A DNA stretch of 7,459 nt. It comes from an uncultured Opitutales bacterium. Lineage in GTDB: Bacteria > Verrucomicrobiota > Verrucomicrobiia > Opitutales > UBA953. The position numbers and the translations under genes were made by a program. Shown here piece by piece: positions 1 through 6,368 of this stretch (within the stretch, counting starts at the first letter, position 1; the number at the start of each line of letters is the position of its first letter). Where the stretch lies: NCBI GenBank assembly GCA_934675585.1, contig CAKUQY010000043.1, forward strand, positions 1-7,459. Reading direction: 5' to 3'. Below the pieces are notes generated by a model. The model was not told the origin of the DNA, did no database searches, and saw nothing but the letters and a program-made list of their open reading frames with translations.

Positions 1-93
1 AATAAAAAATTCGGGGTTTTAAAACACCAACAACTATAACGGCGCAAAAAATATCTGTCAAACAAAAAAGCGTTCCCGCGCAGTTTTCGGCTC

Positions 94-711
94 TCATTCA
101 GGTTGGCTGAAAACAATCTCACGGGAACGTGTTTTTAATTTGAAAATAATTGCTGCGCAAATGCCGCCGAGCGTGTCGCACAAAATATCTTTTTGCGCAT
201 CCCAAATGTCTCCTTGCGAGCCCAAAAAAGCGGTTCCAGTTTCGCCGCCGTCGAGCGTTGCGTAAAGCCATTCGATAATTTCCCAAATGCCCGCGACAGC
301 GATGATGACGCACGCGCCGAGCGTTCCCGCGGCGCTGGCAGAATTGACGATTTTTTTGTTGAAAAGATATTCGCAAATGAGGAGCGCGTTAAGACCGATT
401 GCAAAGTGCGCGAGGCGGTCAAAATGATTGCGTTCCCAGCCGAAAAGTCCTTCAAAAAATGGCACATTTTCAAAACTGTAATGCGCGCCGATTGCTTGCA
501 AAATGCACCAAAATGCAGCGAGCGCGTAAGCGAGATTTGAAAAACGAACGCGCGGGAACGTTAAAATTAAAAATGCGAAATAAAGCGCGCTCCAAATAAT
601 TTCGATGCACCAAACGCTCGTTCCCGCGGGCGGATTGATTCCTGAAAAAATAATGACGGCGAGCGTCGTTCCCGCGAGGATTAACGGAATTAAATTTTTG
701 GAGCATTTCAT
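94..711 (-). CDS. DUF2238 / YjdF-type inner-membrane protein
   Basis: This encodes a 205-residue polytopic membrane protein resembling the DUF2238 (YjdF) family, whose biochemical role is unknown to me. About six hydrophobic segments are visible, near residues 7-25, 36-52, 60-76, 100-116, 129-150 and 179-191. The family-type conserved stretches are present: ERNHFDRLAHF (93-103), EIIEW (144-148), GSQGDIWDAQKDI (164-176) and DTLGG (179-183). The polar conserved residues between helices suggest a function beyond a structural one, but none can be named. I chose the ATG at 711-709. The frame stays open to a TTG at 747, but that TTG is part of a TTGACA hexamer that fits a -35 box, so it is more likely promoter than start codon. 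No Shine-Dalgarno site precedes either start. The gene is divergent from hisF. Residues Ala-Gly-Thr (13-15) and Pro-Ala-Gly-Thr (28-31) are encoded by copies of the dispersed GGGAACG motif. Confidence 0.85.
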   Translation of the reverse strand: MKCSKNLIPLILAGTTLAVIIFSGINPPAGTSVWCIEIIWSALYFAFLILTFPRVRFSNLAYALAAFWCILQAIGAHYSFENVPFFEGLFGWERNHFDRLAHFAIGLNALLICEYLFNKKIVNSASAAGTLGACVIIAVAGIWEIIEWLYATLDGGETGTAFLGSQGDIWDAQKDILCDTLGGICAAIIFKLKTRSREIVFSQPE

Positions 712-718
712 GGTTTTA

Positions 719-747
719 ATTGTTAGTTTTTGAATTGGCGTTGTCAA
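719..747 (-). promoter_or_regulatory. Putative sigma70-type promoter of the DUF2238 gene
   Basis: Read on the minus strand, TTGACA (747-742) is followed by a 17-base spacer and AACAAT (724-719), then seven bases, then the ATG at 711. The -35 is a perfect consensus match and the -10 matches at 4 of 6. The usual distance from -10 to transcription start would place the start at or next to the ATG, giving a leaderless mRNA. This is inferred from sequence only. Confidence 0.5.
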
Positions 748-788
748 TTTTTTAATTTCTTTAATTCGCGGGAACGCTTGGTTTTGAC

Positions 789-794
789 TATAAT
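789..794 (+). promoter_or_regulatory. Putative -10 box of hisF
   Basis: A perfect TATAAT lies seven bases before the hisF ATG at 802. No good -35 is visible at 16-18 bases upstream; that position is occupied by a copy of the dispersed CGCGGGAACG motif (about 767-776). There is no Shine-Dalgarno sequence between the hexamer and the ATG, so a transcript started from this box would be leaderless or nearly so. The divergent gene's -35 lies about 40 bases to the left, so the two promoters share one short intergenic region. Confidence 0.5.
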
Positions 795-801
795 AATTTT
801 T

Positions 802-1575
802 ATGTTATCCACGAGAATTATTCCTTGTTTAGACGTTAAAGCTGGGCGCGTTGTGAAGGGCGTGCAATTTGAAGGGCTGCGCGACGCGGGCGATCCCGTC
901 GATTGTGCGCGAGCGTATGAAGCGCAAGGCGCGGACGAGTTAGTATTTTTGGACATTACCGCTTCGAGCGATGGACGCAACATTATGCGCGACGTGGTTG
1001 AGCGCACGGCGGATCAGGTTTTTATGCCGTTGACGGTCGGCGGCGGTTTGCGTTCGCTGGAAGATATTCGTGCGATGCTGAACGCGGGAGCGGACAAAGT
1101 TTCGCTCAACACTTCGGCGATTAAAACGCCAGAATTGATTTTGGAATCGTCGCGAAAATTCGGCAATCAATGCATTGTCGTTGCGATCGATGCGCGGCGC
1201 GATGTCGTTCCCGCGGGAACGCCGCAAACGTGGCAAGTTTATTCGCATGGCGGCAGAACGCCTTGCGGGATCGATGTCATCGAATGGGCGAAAAAAGTCG
1301 TCAGTTTGGGCGCGGGCGAAATTTTGCTGACGAGTATGGATTGCGATGGCGTGAAAAATGGTTATGACATTGAATTGACGCGGCGCGTGAGCGAAGCGGT
1401 CGGCGTTCCCGTGATTGCCAGTGGTGGCTGCGGTAATTTGCAGCACATGGTCGATGTCGTGAAAGAGGCAAAAGCGTCGGCAGTTTTGGCGGCTTCGATT
1501 TTCCATTTTGGCACTTACACAATTCGCCAAGCCAAAGAAACAATGCGCGACGCTGGAATTTGTGTGCGATTATAG
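802..1575 (+). CDS. hisF: Imidazole glycerol phosphate synthase, cyclase subunit HisF
   Basis: HisF is the cytoplasmic cyclase half of the HisF-HisH glutamine amidotransferase. It joins ammonia from HisH to PRFAR to give imidazole glycerol phosphate (histidine synthesis) and AICAR (to purines). The 257-residue product is of normal family length for a (beta/alpha)8 barrel. It has the N-terminal signature [16 protein letters not shown] with catalytic Asp11, the second catalytic Asp130 in VVAIDAR, the phosphate-binding VGGGLRS and IASGGCGN segments, and [14 protein letters not shown]. The ATG at 802 gives the expected [11 protein letters not shown] start; the frame is open further upstream, but that part is not HisF-like. 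Oddity: residues 136-140 (Val-Pro-Ala-Gly-Thr) are encoded by a perfect 16-base palindrome and appear to be a small insertion just after the Asp130 strand, where relatives such as Bacillus HisF are about four residues shorter. No other his gene is adjacent, so HisH must be encoded elsewhere. Confidence 0.97.
   Translation: MLSTRIIPCLDVKAGRVVKGVQFEGLRDAGDPVDCARAYEAQGADELVFLDITASSDGRNIMRDVVERTADQVFMPLTVGGGLRSLEDIRAMLNAGADKVSLNTSAIKTPELILESSRKFGNQCIVVAIDARRDVVPAGTPQTWQVYSHGGRTPCGIDVIEWAKKVVSLGAGEILLTSMDCDGVKNGYDIELTRRVSEAVGVPVIASGGCGNLQHMVDVVKEAKASAVLAASIFHFGTYTIRQAKETMRDAGICVRL
1206..1221. repeat. Perfect 16-base palindrome of the dispersed motif, inside hisF
   Basis: CGTTCCCGCGGGAACG is its own reverse complement and is the fullest form of the dispersed motif. 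In the hisF frame it reads GTT CCC GCG GGA ACG, giving Val-Pro-Ala-Gly-Thr at residues 136-140. The identical 16-mer occurs in acpS at 5975-5990. Confidence 0.95.
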
Positions 1576-1576
1576 T

Positions 1577-1664
1577 GGGGAGTGGAGAGTGGAGGGTGGA
1601 GAGAAGAACGTTAAAAGATTTTAAAAACACTATTTTTCTCTCCACTCTTCACTCTCCACCCTAC
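1577..1664. repeat. Long imperfect inverted repeat of purine-rich heptamers after hisF
   Basis: The left arm (1577-1603) and the reverse complement of the right arm (1638-1664) match at 22 of 27 positions by hand alignment, around a 34-base AT-rich loop. Each arm is itself built from tandem heptamers of the type GTGGAGA/GTGGAGG. The repeat begins one base after the hisF stop. It could act as a bidirectional or attenuating terminator, but no T-tract follows the right arm, so it is not a textbook intrinsic terminator. Similar pyrimidine-rich heptamers recur at 7307-7329, which suggests a dispersed intergenic repeat family. Confidence 0.8.
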
Positions 1665-1703
1665 ACCAAAAACTATTTCCTCGAAAAACTCGGCAGAATG
1701 CTT

Positions 1704-1714
1704 TATTTTATAAG
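1704..1714 (+). promoter_or_regulatory. Possible -10 region of the GH31 gene
   Basis: The overlapping hexamers TATTTT (1704-1709) and TATAAG (1709-1714) lie just before the ATG at 1718. Either could be a -10 box giving a very short or absent leader. No convincing -35 is visible, and there is no Shine-Dalgarno sequence. Weaker than the hisF and pdxJ cases. Confidence 0.3.
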
Positions 1715-1717
1715 TGT

Positions 1718-4700
1718 ATGAAAACAAAATTTTATTATGCATTGCCATTTGTGGCACTTTGGGCTGCGTGTAGCGAAAATGTGGCGAGTGAAACAACGCC
1801 AGCGGCGACAGCGGCGGCCGTTCCCGCGAGCAAAGTTGTTCCCGCAAAAGCGGCTCCGGCAGCACCCGTTCCCGCGCCAGAAACTTGGACGATTGGCGCG
1901 GTTGATCGCGTCGTTCCCGTGGATTTTGAGCCGGCGGCGTATTTGATTTACACCAAGGGCAATGTTGTTTTTCGCGTTGAATTTTATGCGAGCGACATTG
2001 TGCGCATTCAGGCGGCAAAGGACGCGAAGTTTGACGACCCGCTGAACGACCCAACGGCGGCGCAGATTTTGGTCGAAGATATGCCTGTTTTGCGGGAACG
2101 CGTGAATTGCCAATTGACGCCAGAACAAGTGGTTTGGACGACGGGAGCGGCAAAACTCGTGCTCGATCGCGCGGCGGGAACGTTTGCACTTTACGACAAC
2201 GAGGGAAAAGAACTTTGGAAAGAAACGGCGCAACTCGCGATTACCAAGGCGGGAACGACGCAAAAATTAACATCGCACGCTGACGAATTTTATTACGGTT
2301 GCGGTCAACAGCAGGGACATTTTTCGCACAAGGGCTCCAAGCGCGTGATTGCGGCGACGGGCTGGAACGAAAATCAAGCGGCGAATCCCGCGCCGTTTTA
2401 CATGAGTAATCGCGGCTACGCGGTGTTGCGTCACACGTTCGCGACGGGCGAATACGATTTTACCAACGAAAATACCATTGAGACCAAGCACAACGAATCG
2501 CGATTTGACGCGTTTTATTTTGTAGGAAAAACGTTCCCGCGCATGATTGATCTTTACACGCGCGTGACGGGACGGCCTAATTTTATTCCGATTTGGGGAT
2601 TTGAACTTGGCGATGCCGACGCTTACATGACGCGCGACCCAAAAACAAAAGAACCAAAATTAGATGCGGACGGTAAATTTGTTGAACTCACGCCGTATTC
2701 GCTCGAACGCGTTGCAGAAAAATATCGCGAACACGATATGCCGGGCGGTTGGATGCTCGTCAACGATGGTTACGGCTGCAATTATACGCAATTGCCACAC
2801 GTGGTAAAAAGTTTGGGCGAACTCGGTTTTGAAACGGGACTTTGGACAGAAGGCGCGCTCGTGCGCATGGGCTGGGAGGTCGGCACCGCGGGAACGCGCG
2901 TGCAAAAGCTTGACGTGGCTTGGAGCTCGGACACTAATAAAACGACGCGAGACAACAAACTTTCACCCGTGCAACACGCGCTTGAATGCAATAAAATCGC
3001 ATGGGATGGCATTACAAAAAATTCTGATTCGCGCGCTTTGACTTGGACCGTGCTTGGCTGGGCGGGAACGCAACGTTACGCAGTTTGCTGGACGGGCGAC
3101 CAAGCGGGCAATTGGGATTTGATTCGCTATCATATTCCAACATTGATCACGAGCGGTATGTCGGGACAGGCTTATGCGACGACGGATGTGGACGGCATTT
3201 TTGGCGGTTCCCCCGAAACTTATACACGCGATTTGCAATGGAAATGTTTTACACCTGCGATTTATGTAATGAATGGTTGGAGCGACGGCGATGCTATTGA
3301 TGGCGTTCCCAAGAAAAGTCCGTGGTGGTTTGAAGAACCTTATCGTTCGATCAACCGCAATTATTTAAAGCTCAAAGGTCGCATGCTCCCGTACATGTAC
3401 AAATACGCGCACGACGCGGCTTTGACGGGAGCGCCGATCGTGCGTGGTTTGATTTGGAATTATCCGAACGATCGTCGCACTTGGGATGCTTCGACGCAAT
3501 ATCAATTTATGGTGGGCGAAGATTTGCTCGTCGCGCCAGTGTTTACTTCGATGAATCTTAACAAGGGTTGGCGCAAAGAAGACATTTATTTGCCGGAAGG
3601 TCAATGGATTGATTATTGGGACGGTCGTCGCGTTCCCGGCAATTACACGATCGATGCGTATCCGATCACGCTCGAAAAATTGCCAATTTTTGTGCGCGCG
3701 GGAGCGATTATTCCAATGTATCCAGAAATGCTTTACGGCACGCAAAAACCAAAAGATGTGATTACCTTTGATATTTATCCATGGGGCGATTCATCGTTTG
3801 AAATGTATGAAGACGACGGGAACACGCGCGCGTTCAAAGATGGCAAATGGACCACGCAATTGGTAAAAGTTGCCGCGGGAACGCAAAAAGTGGAAGATGT
3901 CGTTATCAATGTCGAAGCTGTTAAAGGTTGTTTTGACAAAATGTACAACGAGCGCGCGTATGTGTTTGATGTGCATTACGAAGTAAAACCGCTTCGCGTG
4001 CTCGTCAATGGCGAAGAAGTTTACGAATATAAAACCGCGGCGGCGTTTGCAAATTCGTTGACGGGTTGGTATTACGATCCCGCCGATCGCAAAGGCATCG
4101 TGCACATTAAAACCAAAAAGCAATCTGTGCGCAAAGCATTGTCGGTAACAATCGATAATCCAGAAAGCGCTTCATTGCTCGCATTTGAACCTTATCCGCT
4201 CCCGCCGGCAACGGGCGAACTCGACAAAAGCGAATTTGTCGTCAAAGCTTCGTCTGAACAAGGCGGGGCAGAAATCAAGGTTGCGTTTGACGGCGACCCG
4301 AATACGATTTGGCACTCAAAATATGGCGATCACGCAGAAGGCGATCCCGCGTATCAATATCCTTACACGGTTGAAATCGATTTGGGCAAAATGGTTGCAG
4401 CCAATGGTTTTGCTTATGTGCCACGCGCAAATCTCGGCAACGGCACTATCAAGGGCTATGAAATTTGGGTTGCGGGCAAAGATCGTAATTTCAAAAAAGT
4501 GGCATCGGGCGAATGGCAACACGCGTTTGCTGACGAAGCTAAAAAAACCGTCAAAACTCAAAAAGTTAATTTCCCAACCACTTGGTCGCGCTATGTTAAA
4601 TTGGTCGCAACCTCATCGCGCAACGGCGACACCTTTGCGTCGGCTGGCGAATTTGATGTGATGCAAGATTTGAGCGCAACACCATTGCCAGACGAAATTA

Positions 4701-5107
4701 TGCTCTTGGGCGACGGAAAAGCGTTCCCGCCAGCAAGCATCGAAGGCGAAGTCGCGTTCAACAAAGGATTGCGCGCGGAAAAACTCGTCGTTGACGGGAA
4801 CGCGGTTGATGGAATCGCCGTGCGCGCGGGAACGACAATTACTTACCTGCTCAACGGCGAATGGGAGAAAATTCTCGGTTTCGTCGGTCGCGAGGCGAAC
4901 GCCAAAGGTGAAGTTACATTCGACATTTACGCTGACGGCAGACAGATTTTCAATCGTCGCGGTATGAGTACGACGGCGGTCAAACAGTTGATCGACGTTG
5001 AAATCAGGGGCGTGCGGGAACTCAAGTTTGTCTTCACAGCGGACGCGGGCGGCGATCCCGAAGATACTGGCGTTTGGAGCGAACTGCGCCTGAGTCGCAA
5101 ACAGTAA
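1718..5107 (+). CDS. Large GH31-family alpha-glycosidase lipoprotein with F5/8C and NPCBM domains
   Basis: This 1,129-residue protein should hydrolyse alpha-linked glycans outside the inner membrane. It starts with a signal peptide ending ALWAAC, so Cys18 is a possible lipidation site, although Trp at -3 is unusual. An Ala/Pro/Val-rich linker (about 19-56) follows. Next are a GH31 N-terminal beta domain (about 57-285), a TIM barrel (about 288-605, starting NFIPIWGFELGDADAY), a C-terminal beta region with LPIFVRAGAIIPMYPE, a DUF5110-like part (about 679-720), an F5/8C discoidin domain (about 836-983, with VAFDGDPNTIWHS) and a C-terminal NPCBM-like domain (about 985-1127). By analogy with GH31, Asp399 (KLDVAW) is the likely nucleophile and Asp461 (CWTGDQAGNW) the acid/base. 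The GWAGTQRYAVCWTGDQ...HIPTLITSGMSGQ region recalls the GH31 group containing bacterial alpha-N-acetylgalactosaminidases with F5/8C domains. I judge that specificity possible but unproven; alpha-galactosidase or another activity remains open. No transporter or regulator is adjacent. Confidence 0.92.
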   Translation: MKTKFYYALPFVALWAACSENVASETTPAATAAAVPASKVVPAKAAPAAPVPAPETWTIGAVDRVVPVDFEPAAYLIYTKGNVVFRVEFYASDIVRIQAAKDAKFDDPLNDPTAAQILVEDMPVLRERVNCQLTPEQVVWTTGAAKLVLDRAAGTFALYDNEGKELWKETAQLAITKAGTTQKLTSHADEFYYGCGQQQGHFSHKGSKRVIAATGWNENQAANPAPFYMSNRGYAVLRHTFATGEYDFTNENTIETKHNESRFDAFYFVGKTFPRMIDLYTRVTGRPNFIPIWGFELGDADAYMTRDPKTKEPKLDADGKFVELTPYSLERVAEKYREHDMPGGWMLVNDGYGCNYTQLPHVVKSLGELGFETGLWTEGALVRMGWEVGTAGTRVQKLDVAWSSDTNKTTRDNKLSPVQHALECNKIAWDGITKNSDSRALTWTVLGWAGTQRYAVCWTGDQAGNWDLIRYHIPTLITSGMSGQAYATTDVDGIFGGSPETYTRDLQWKCFTPAIYVMNGWSDGDAIDGVPKKSPWWFEEPYRSINRNYLKLKGRMLPYMYKYAHDAALTGAPIVRGLIWNYPNDRRTWDASTQYQFMVGEDLLVAPVFTSMNLNKGWRKEDIYLPEGQWIDYWDGRRVPGNYTIDAYPITLEKLPIFVRAGAIIPMYPEMLYGTQKPKDVITFDIYPWGDSSFEMYEDDGNTRAFKDGKWTTQLVKVAAGTQKVEDVVINVEAVKGCFDKMYNERAYVFDVHYEVKPLRVLVNGEEVYEYKTAAAFANSLTGWYYDPADRKGIVHIKTKKQSVRKALSVTIDNPESASLLAFEPYPLPPATGELDKSEFVVKASSEQGGAEIKVAFDGDPNTIWHSKYGDHAEGDPAYQYPYTVEIDLGKMVAANGFAYVPRANLGNGTIKGYEIWVAGKDRNFKKVASGEWQHAFADEAKKTVKTQKVNFPTTWSRYVKLVATSSRNGDTFASAGEFDVMQDLSATPLPDEIMLLGDGKAFPPASIEGEVAFNKGLRAEKLVVDGNAVDGIAVRAGTTITYLLNGEWEKILGFVGREANAKGEVTFDIYADGRQIFNRRGMSTTAVKQLIDVEIRGVRELKFVFTADAGGDPEDTGVWSELRLSRKQ

Positions 5108-5144
5108 AAACCATTGAAAAAATCGGCTGTTCACGAAAAAATAT

Positions 5145-5174
5145 TCGACATTTTCGCGGGCAGTCGATTATCAT
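5145..5174 (+). promoter_or_regulatory. Putative promoter of the pdxJ-acpS-epsI-like operon
   Basis: TCGACA (5145-5150, 5 of 6 to TTGACA) is followed by an 18-base spacer and TATCAT (5169-5174, 5 of 6 to TATAAT). The -10 ends exactly seven bases before the pdxJ ATG at 5182, the same geometry as at hisF and the DUF2238 gene. No Shine-Dalgarno sequence is present. A leaderless transcript is inferred. This implies the three right-hand genes have their own promoter rather than depending on the GH31 gene, whose stop is 74 bases upstream. Confidence 0.5.
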
Positions 5175-5181
5175 TTTATTT

Positions 5182-5934
5182 ATGAATACAATTTTACTCG
5201 GAGTCAACATCGACCACGCTGCAACGCTGCGTCAATCGCGTTATCGCGACTATGAAATGAGTTGCGGAAAAATGGTTGAGCCCGATCCAATCGCAATCGC
5301 ATTTGCCGCCGAACAAGCGGGAGCGGACGGCATCACCGCGCATTTGCGCGAAGACCGCCGCCACATGCAAGATCGCGATTTGCAACGCTTGCGCGAAGCC
5401 ATTCAAACGCGATTAAATATGGAAATGGCACCAACGCCAGAAATGGTAAAATTTGCGCTCGCGCTCAAGCCCGATTCCGTTTGCCTCGTTCCCGAGCGCC
5501 GTCAAGAAGTTTCCACCGAAGGCGGTTTGGACGTGACTTCGCGCGTTGAGGAATTGAAAGCAACGACCGCCGTGTTTACCGCCGCGGGAACGATTACGAG
5601 TCTTTTTATCGATCCCGACAAACGTCAAATCGACGCGGCGATCGCGATTGGCGCGCCTTGCATCGAAATGCACACGGGAGCGTACGCGAATAATTATTAC
5701 GACGAAGCCGCGCGGGAACGCGAATTCGCGCGACTTTGCGAAGCCGCTGAATACGCACATTCCGCTGGAATTATGGTCAATGCGGGACACGGAATCAATT
5801 ACATCAACATCGCCCAAGTTAAAAAAATTCCGCATTTGCACGAGCTGAACATTGGGCACTCAATTCTTTGTCGTTCAATTCTTTTTGGCATCGGCGAAGC
5901 CGTGCGTGAAATGAAAGCAAAAATGCGCGCGTAA
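5182..5934 (+). CDS. pdxJ: Pyridoxine 5'-phosphate synthase PdxJ
   Basis: PdxJ is a cytoplasmic TIM-barrel enzyme that condenses 3-amino-1-hydroxyacetone 1-phosphate with 1-deoxy-D-xylulose 5-phosphate to give pyridoxine 5'-phosphate, in the DXP-dependent vitamin B6 route. The 250-residue length is normal. Family signatures are LGVNIDHAATLRQSR (6-20), AHLREDRRHM with His54 and Arg56, NMEMAPT with Glu81, CLVPERRQEVSTEGGLDV, SLFIDPD, EMHTGAYA and NAGHGINY with His203. His54, Glu81 and His203 correspond to the catalytic His45, Glu72 and His193 of the E. coli enzyme with a constant offset of nine to ten residues. The ATG at 5182 gives the standard start; the frame is open upstream but that part is unrelated. 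acpS begins two bases after the stop, the widespread pdxJ-acpS arrangement. Presence of PdxJ implies the DXP-dependent route and so other pdx genes elsewhere. Confidence 0.98.
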   Translation: MNTILLGVNIDHAATLRQSRYRDYEMSCGKMVEPDPIAIAFAAEQAGADGITAHLREDRRHMQDRDLQRLREAIQTRLNMEMAPTPEMVKFALALKPDSVCLVPERRQEVSTEGGLDVTSRVEELKATTAVFTAAGTITSLFIDPDKRQIDAAIAIGAPCIEMHTGAYANNYYDEAAREREFARLCEAAEYAHSAGIMVNAGHGINYINIAQVKKIPHLHELNIGHSILCRSILFGIGEAVREMKAKMRA

Positions 5935-5936
5935 AA

Positions 5937-6368
5937 ATGAATTCCACGTTCCCGTCAAATTTTCAAACGCCGAACGTTCCCGCGGGAACGGCGCTCGCGG
6001 TGGGTTTTGATATGGAAAGCATCGAACGCGTGCAGCGCGCTATTGAGCGTAGCAGGAACGCGTTTTTAGAGCGCGTGTTTGTTCCCGCCGAAATCGAATA
6101 TTGTAATGCTCGCGGGAACGCGAAATGGCAAAGTTTCGCTGTGCGCTGGGCAGCCAAAGAAGCGTTTGCAAAAGCTGCGGGAACGGGCATCGGCGCGGAA
6201 ATTGGATTTTGCGATTTTGCGGTTGAAAACGATGATGCGGGCTGTCCGCACGCAAAACTTTCTGCTGCGGGAACGCGTATTTTAGAAAAAATGGGCGCGT
6301 CGCGCGTTTTAATTTCGTTGTCGCACAGCCATGGTTTTGCGGGAGCGTTTATTGTTTTGACAAAATGA
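5937..6368 (+). CDS. acpS: Holo-[acyl-carrier-protein] synthase AcpS
   Basis: AcpS transfers 4'-phosphopantetheine from coenzyme A to the serine of acyl carrier protein, activating it for fatty acid synthesis; it is cytoplasmic and usually trimeric. The 143-residue product carries the two family motifs: GFDMESIERV with metal-binding Asp25 (usual form GxDxxxIxR), and WAAKEAFAKAAGTGI (71-85) with metal-binding Glu75. The C-terminal LISLSHSHGFAGAFIVL also fits. The ATG lies two bases after the pdxJ stop without a Shine-Dalgarno site, suggesting translational coupling. Typical AcpS proteins have only about five to seven residues before the Asp motif; this one has 24, including Val-Pro-Ala-Gly-Thr (14-18) encoded by a perfect 16-base copy of the dispersed palindrome. 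The GTG at Val22 would be too short a start, so I keep the ATG. The gene holds seven exact motif copies in 432 bases, the densest in the window. Confidence 0.95.
   Translation: MNSTFPSNFQTPNVPAGTALAVGFDMESIERVQRAIERSRNAFLERVFVPAEIEYCNARGNAKWQSFAVRWAAKEAFAKAAGTGIGAEIGFCDFAVENDDAGCPHAKLSAAGTRILEKMGASRVLISLSHSHGFAGAFIVLTK
5975..5990. repeat. Perfect 16-base palindrome of the dispersed motif, inside acpS
   Basis: This CGTTCCCGCGGGAACG is identical to the copy in hisF and lies in the same reading frame (GTT CCC GCG GGA ACG). It encodes residues 14-18 of AcpS, in the N-terminal extension before the first catalytic motif. Confidence 0.95.

Noticed and set aside
61..82. Possible intrinsic terminator of the DUF2238 gene on the minus strand (motif copy followed by six T)
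   Set aside because: The only stem is GCG/CGC, three pairs around CGGGAA; too weak to call a terminator despite the T-run.
193..540. Open frame of about 115 codons on the plus strand opposite the DUF2238 gene
   Set aside because: It is antisense to a gene with clear family motifs, and its product is Arg/Ala-rich as expected for a shadow frame.
712..747. TTG start giving a 12-residue longer DUF2238 protein
   Set aside because: The TTG is part of a perfect TTGACA at the right spacing from a -10-like hexamer, the extra residues look non-conserved, and no ribosome-binding site precedes it.
1611..2263. Minus-strand open frames of about 190 codons over the start of the GH31 gene
   Set aside because: Their products are rich in Arg, Pro and Cys without recognisable domains; the plus strand has a signal peptide and GH31 domain in frame.
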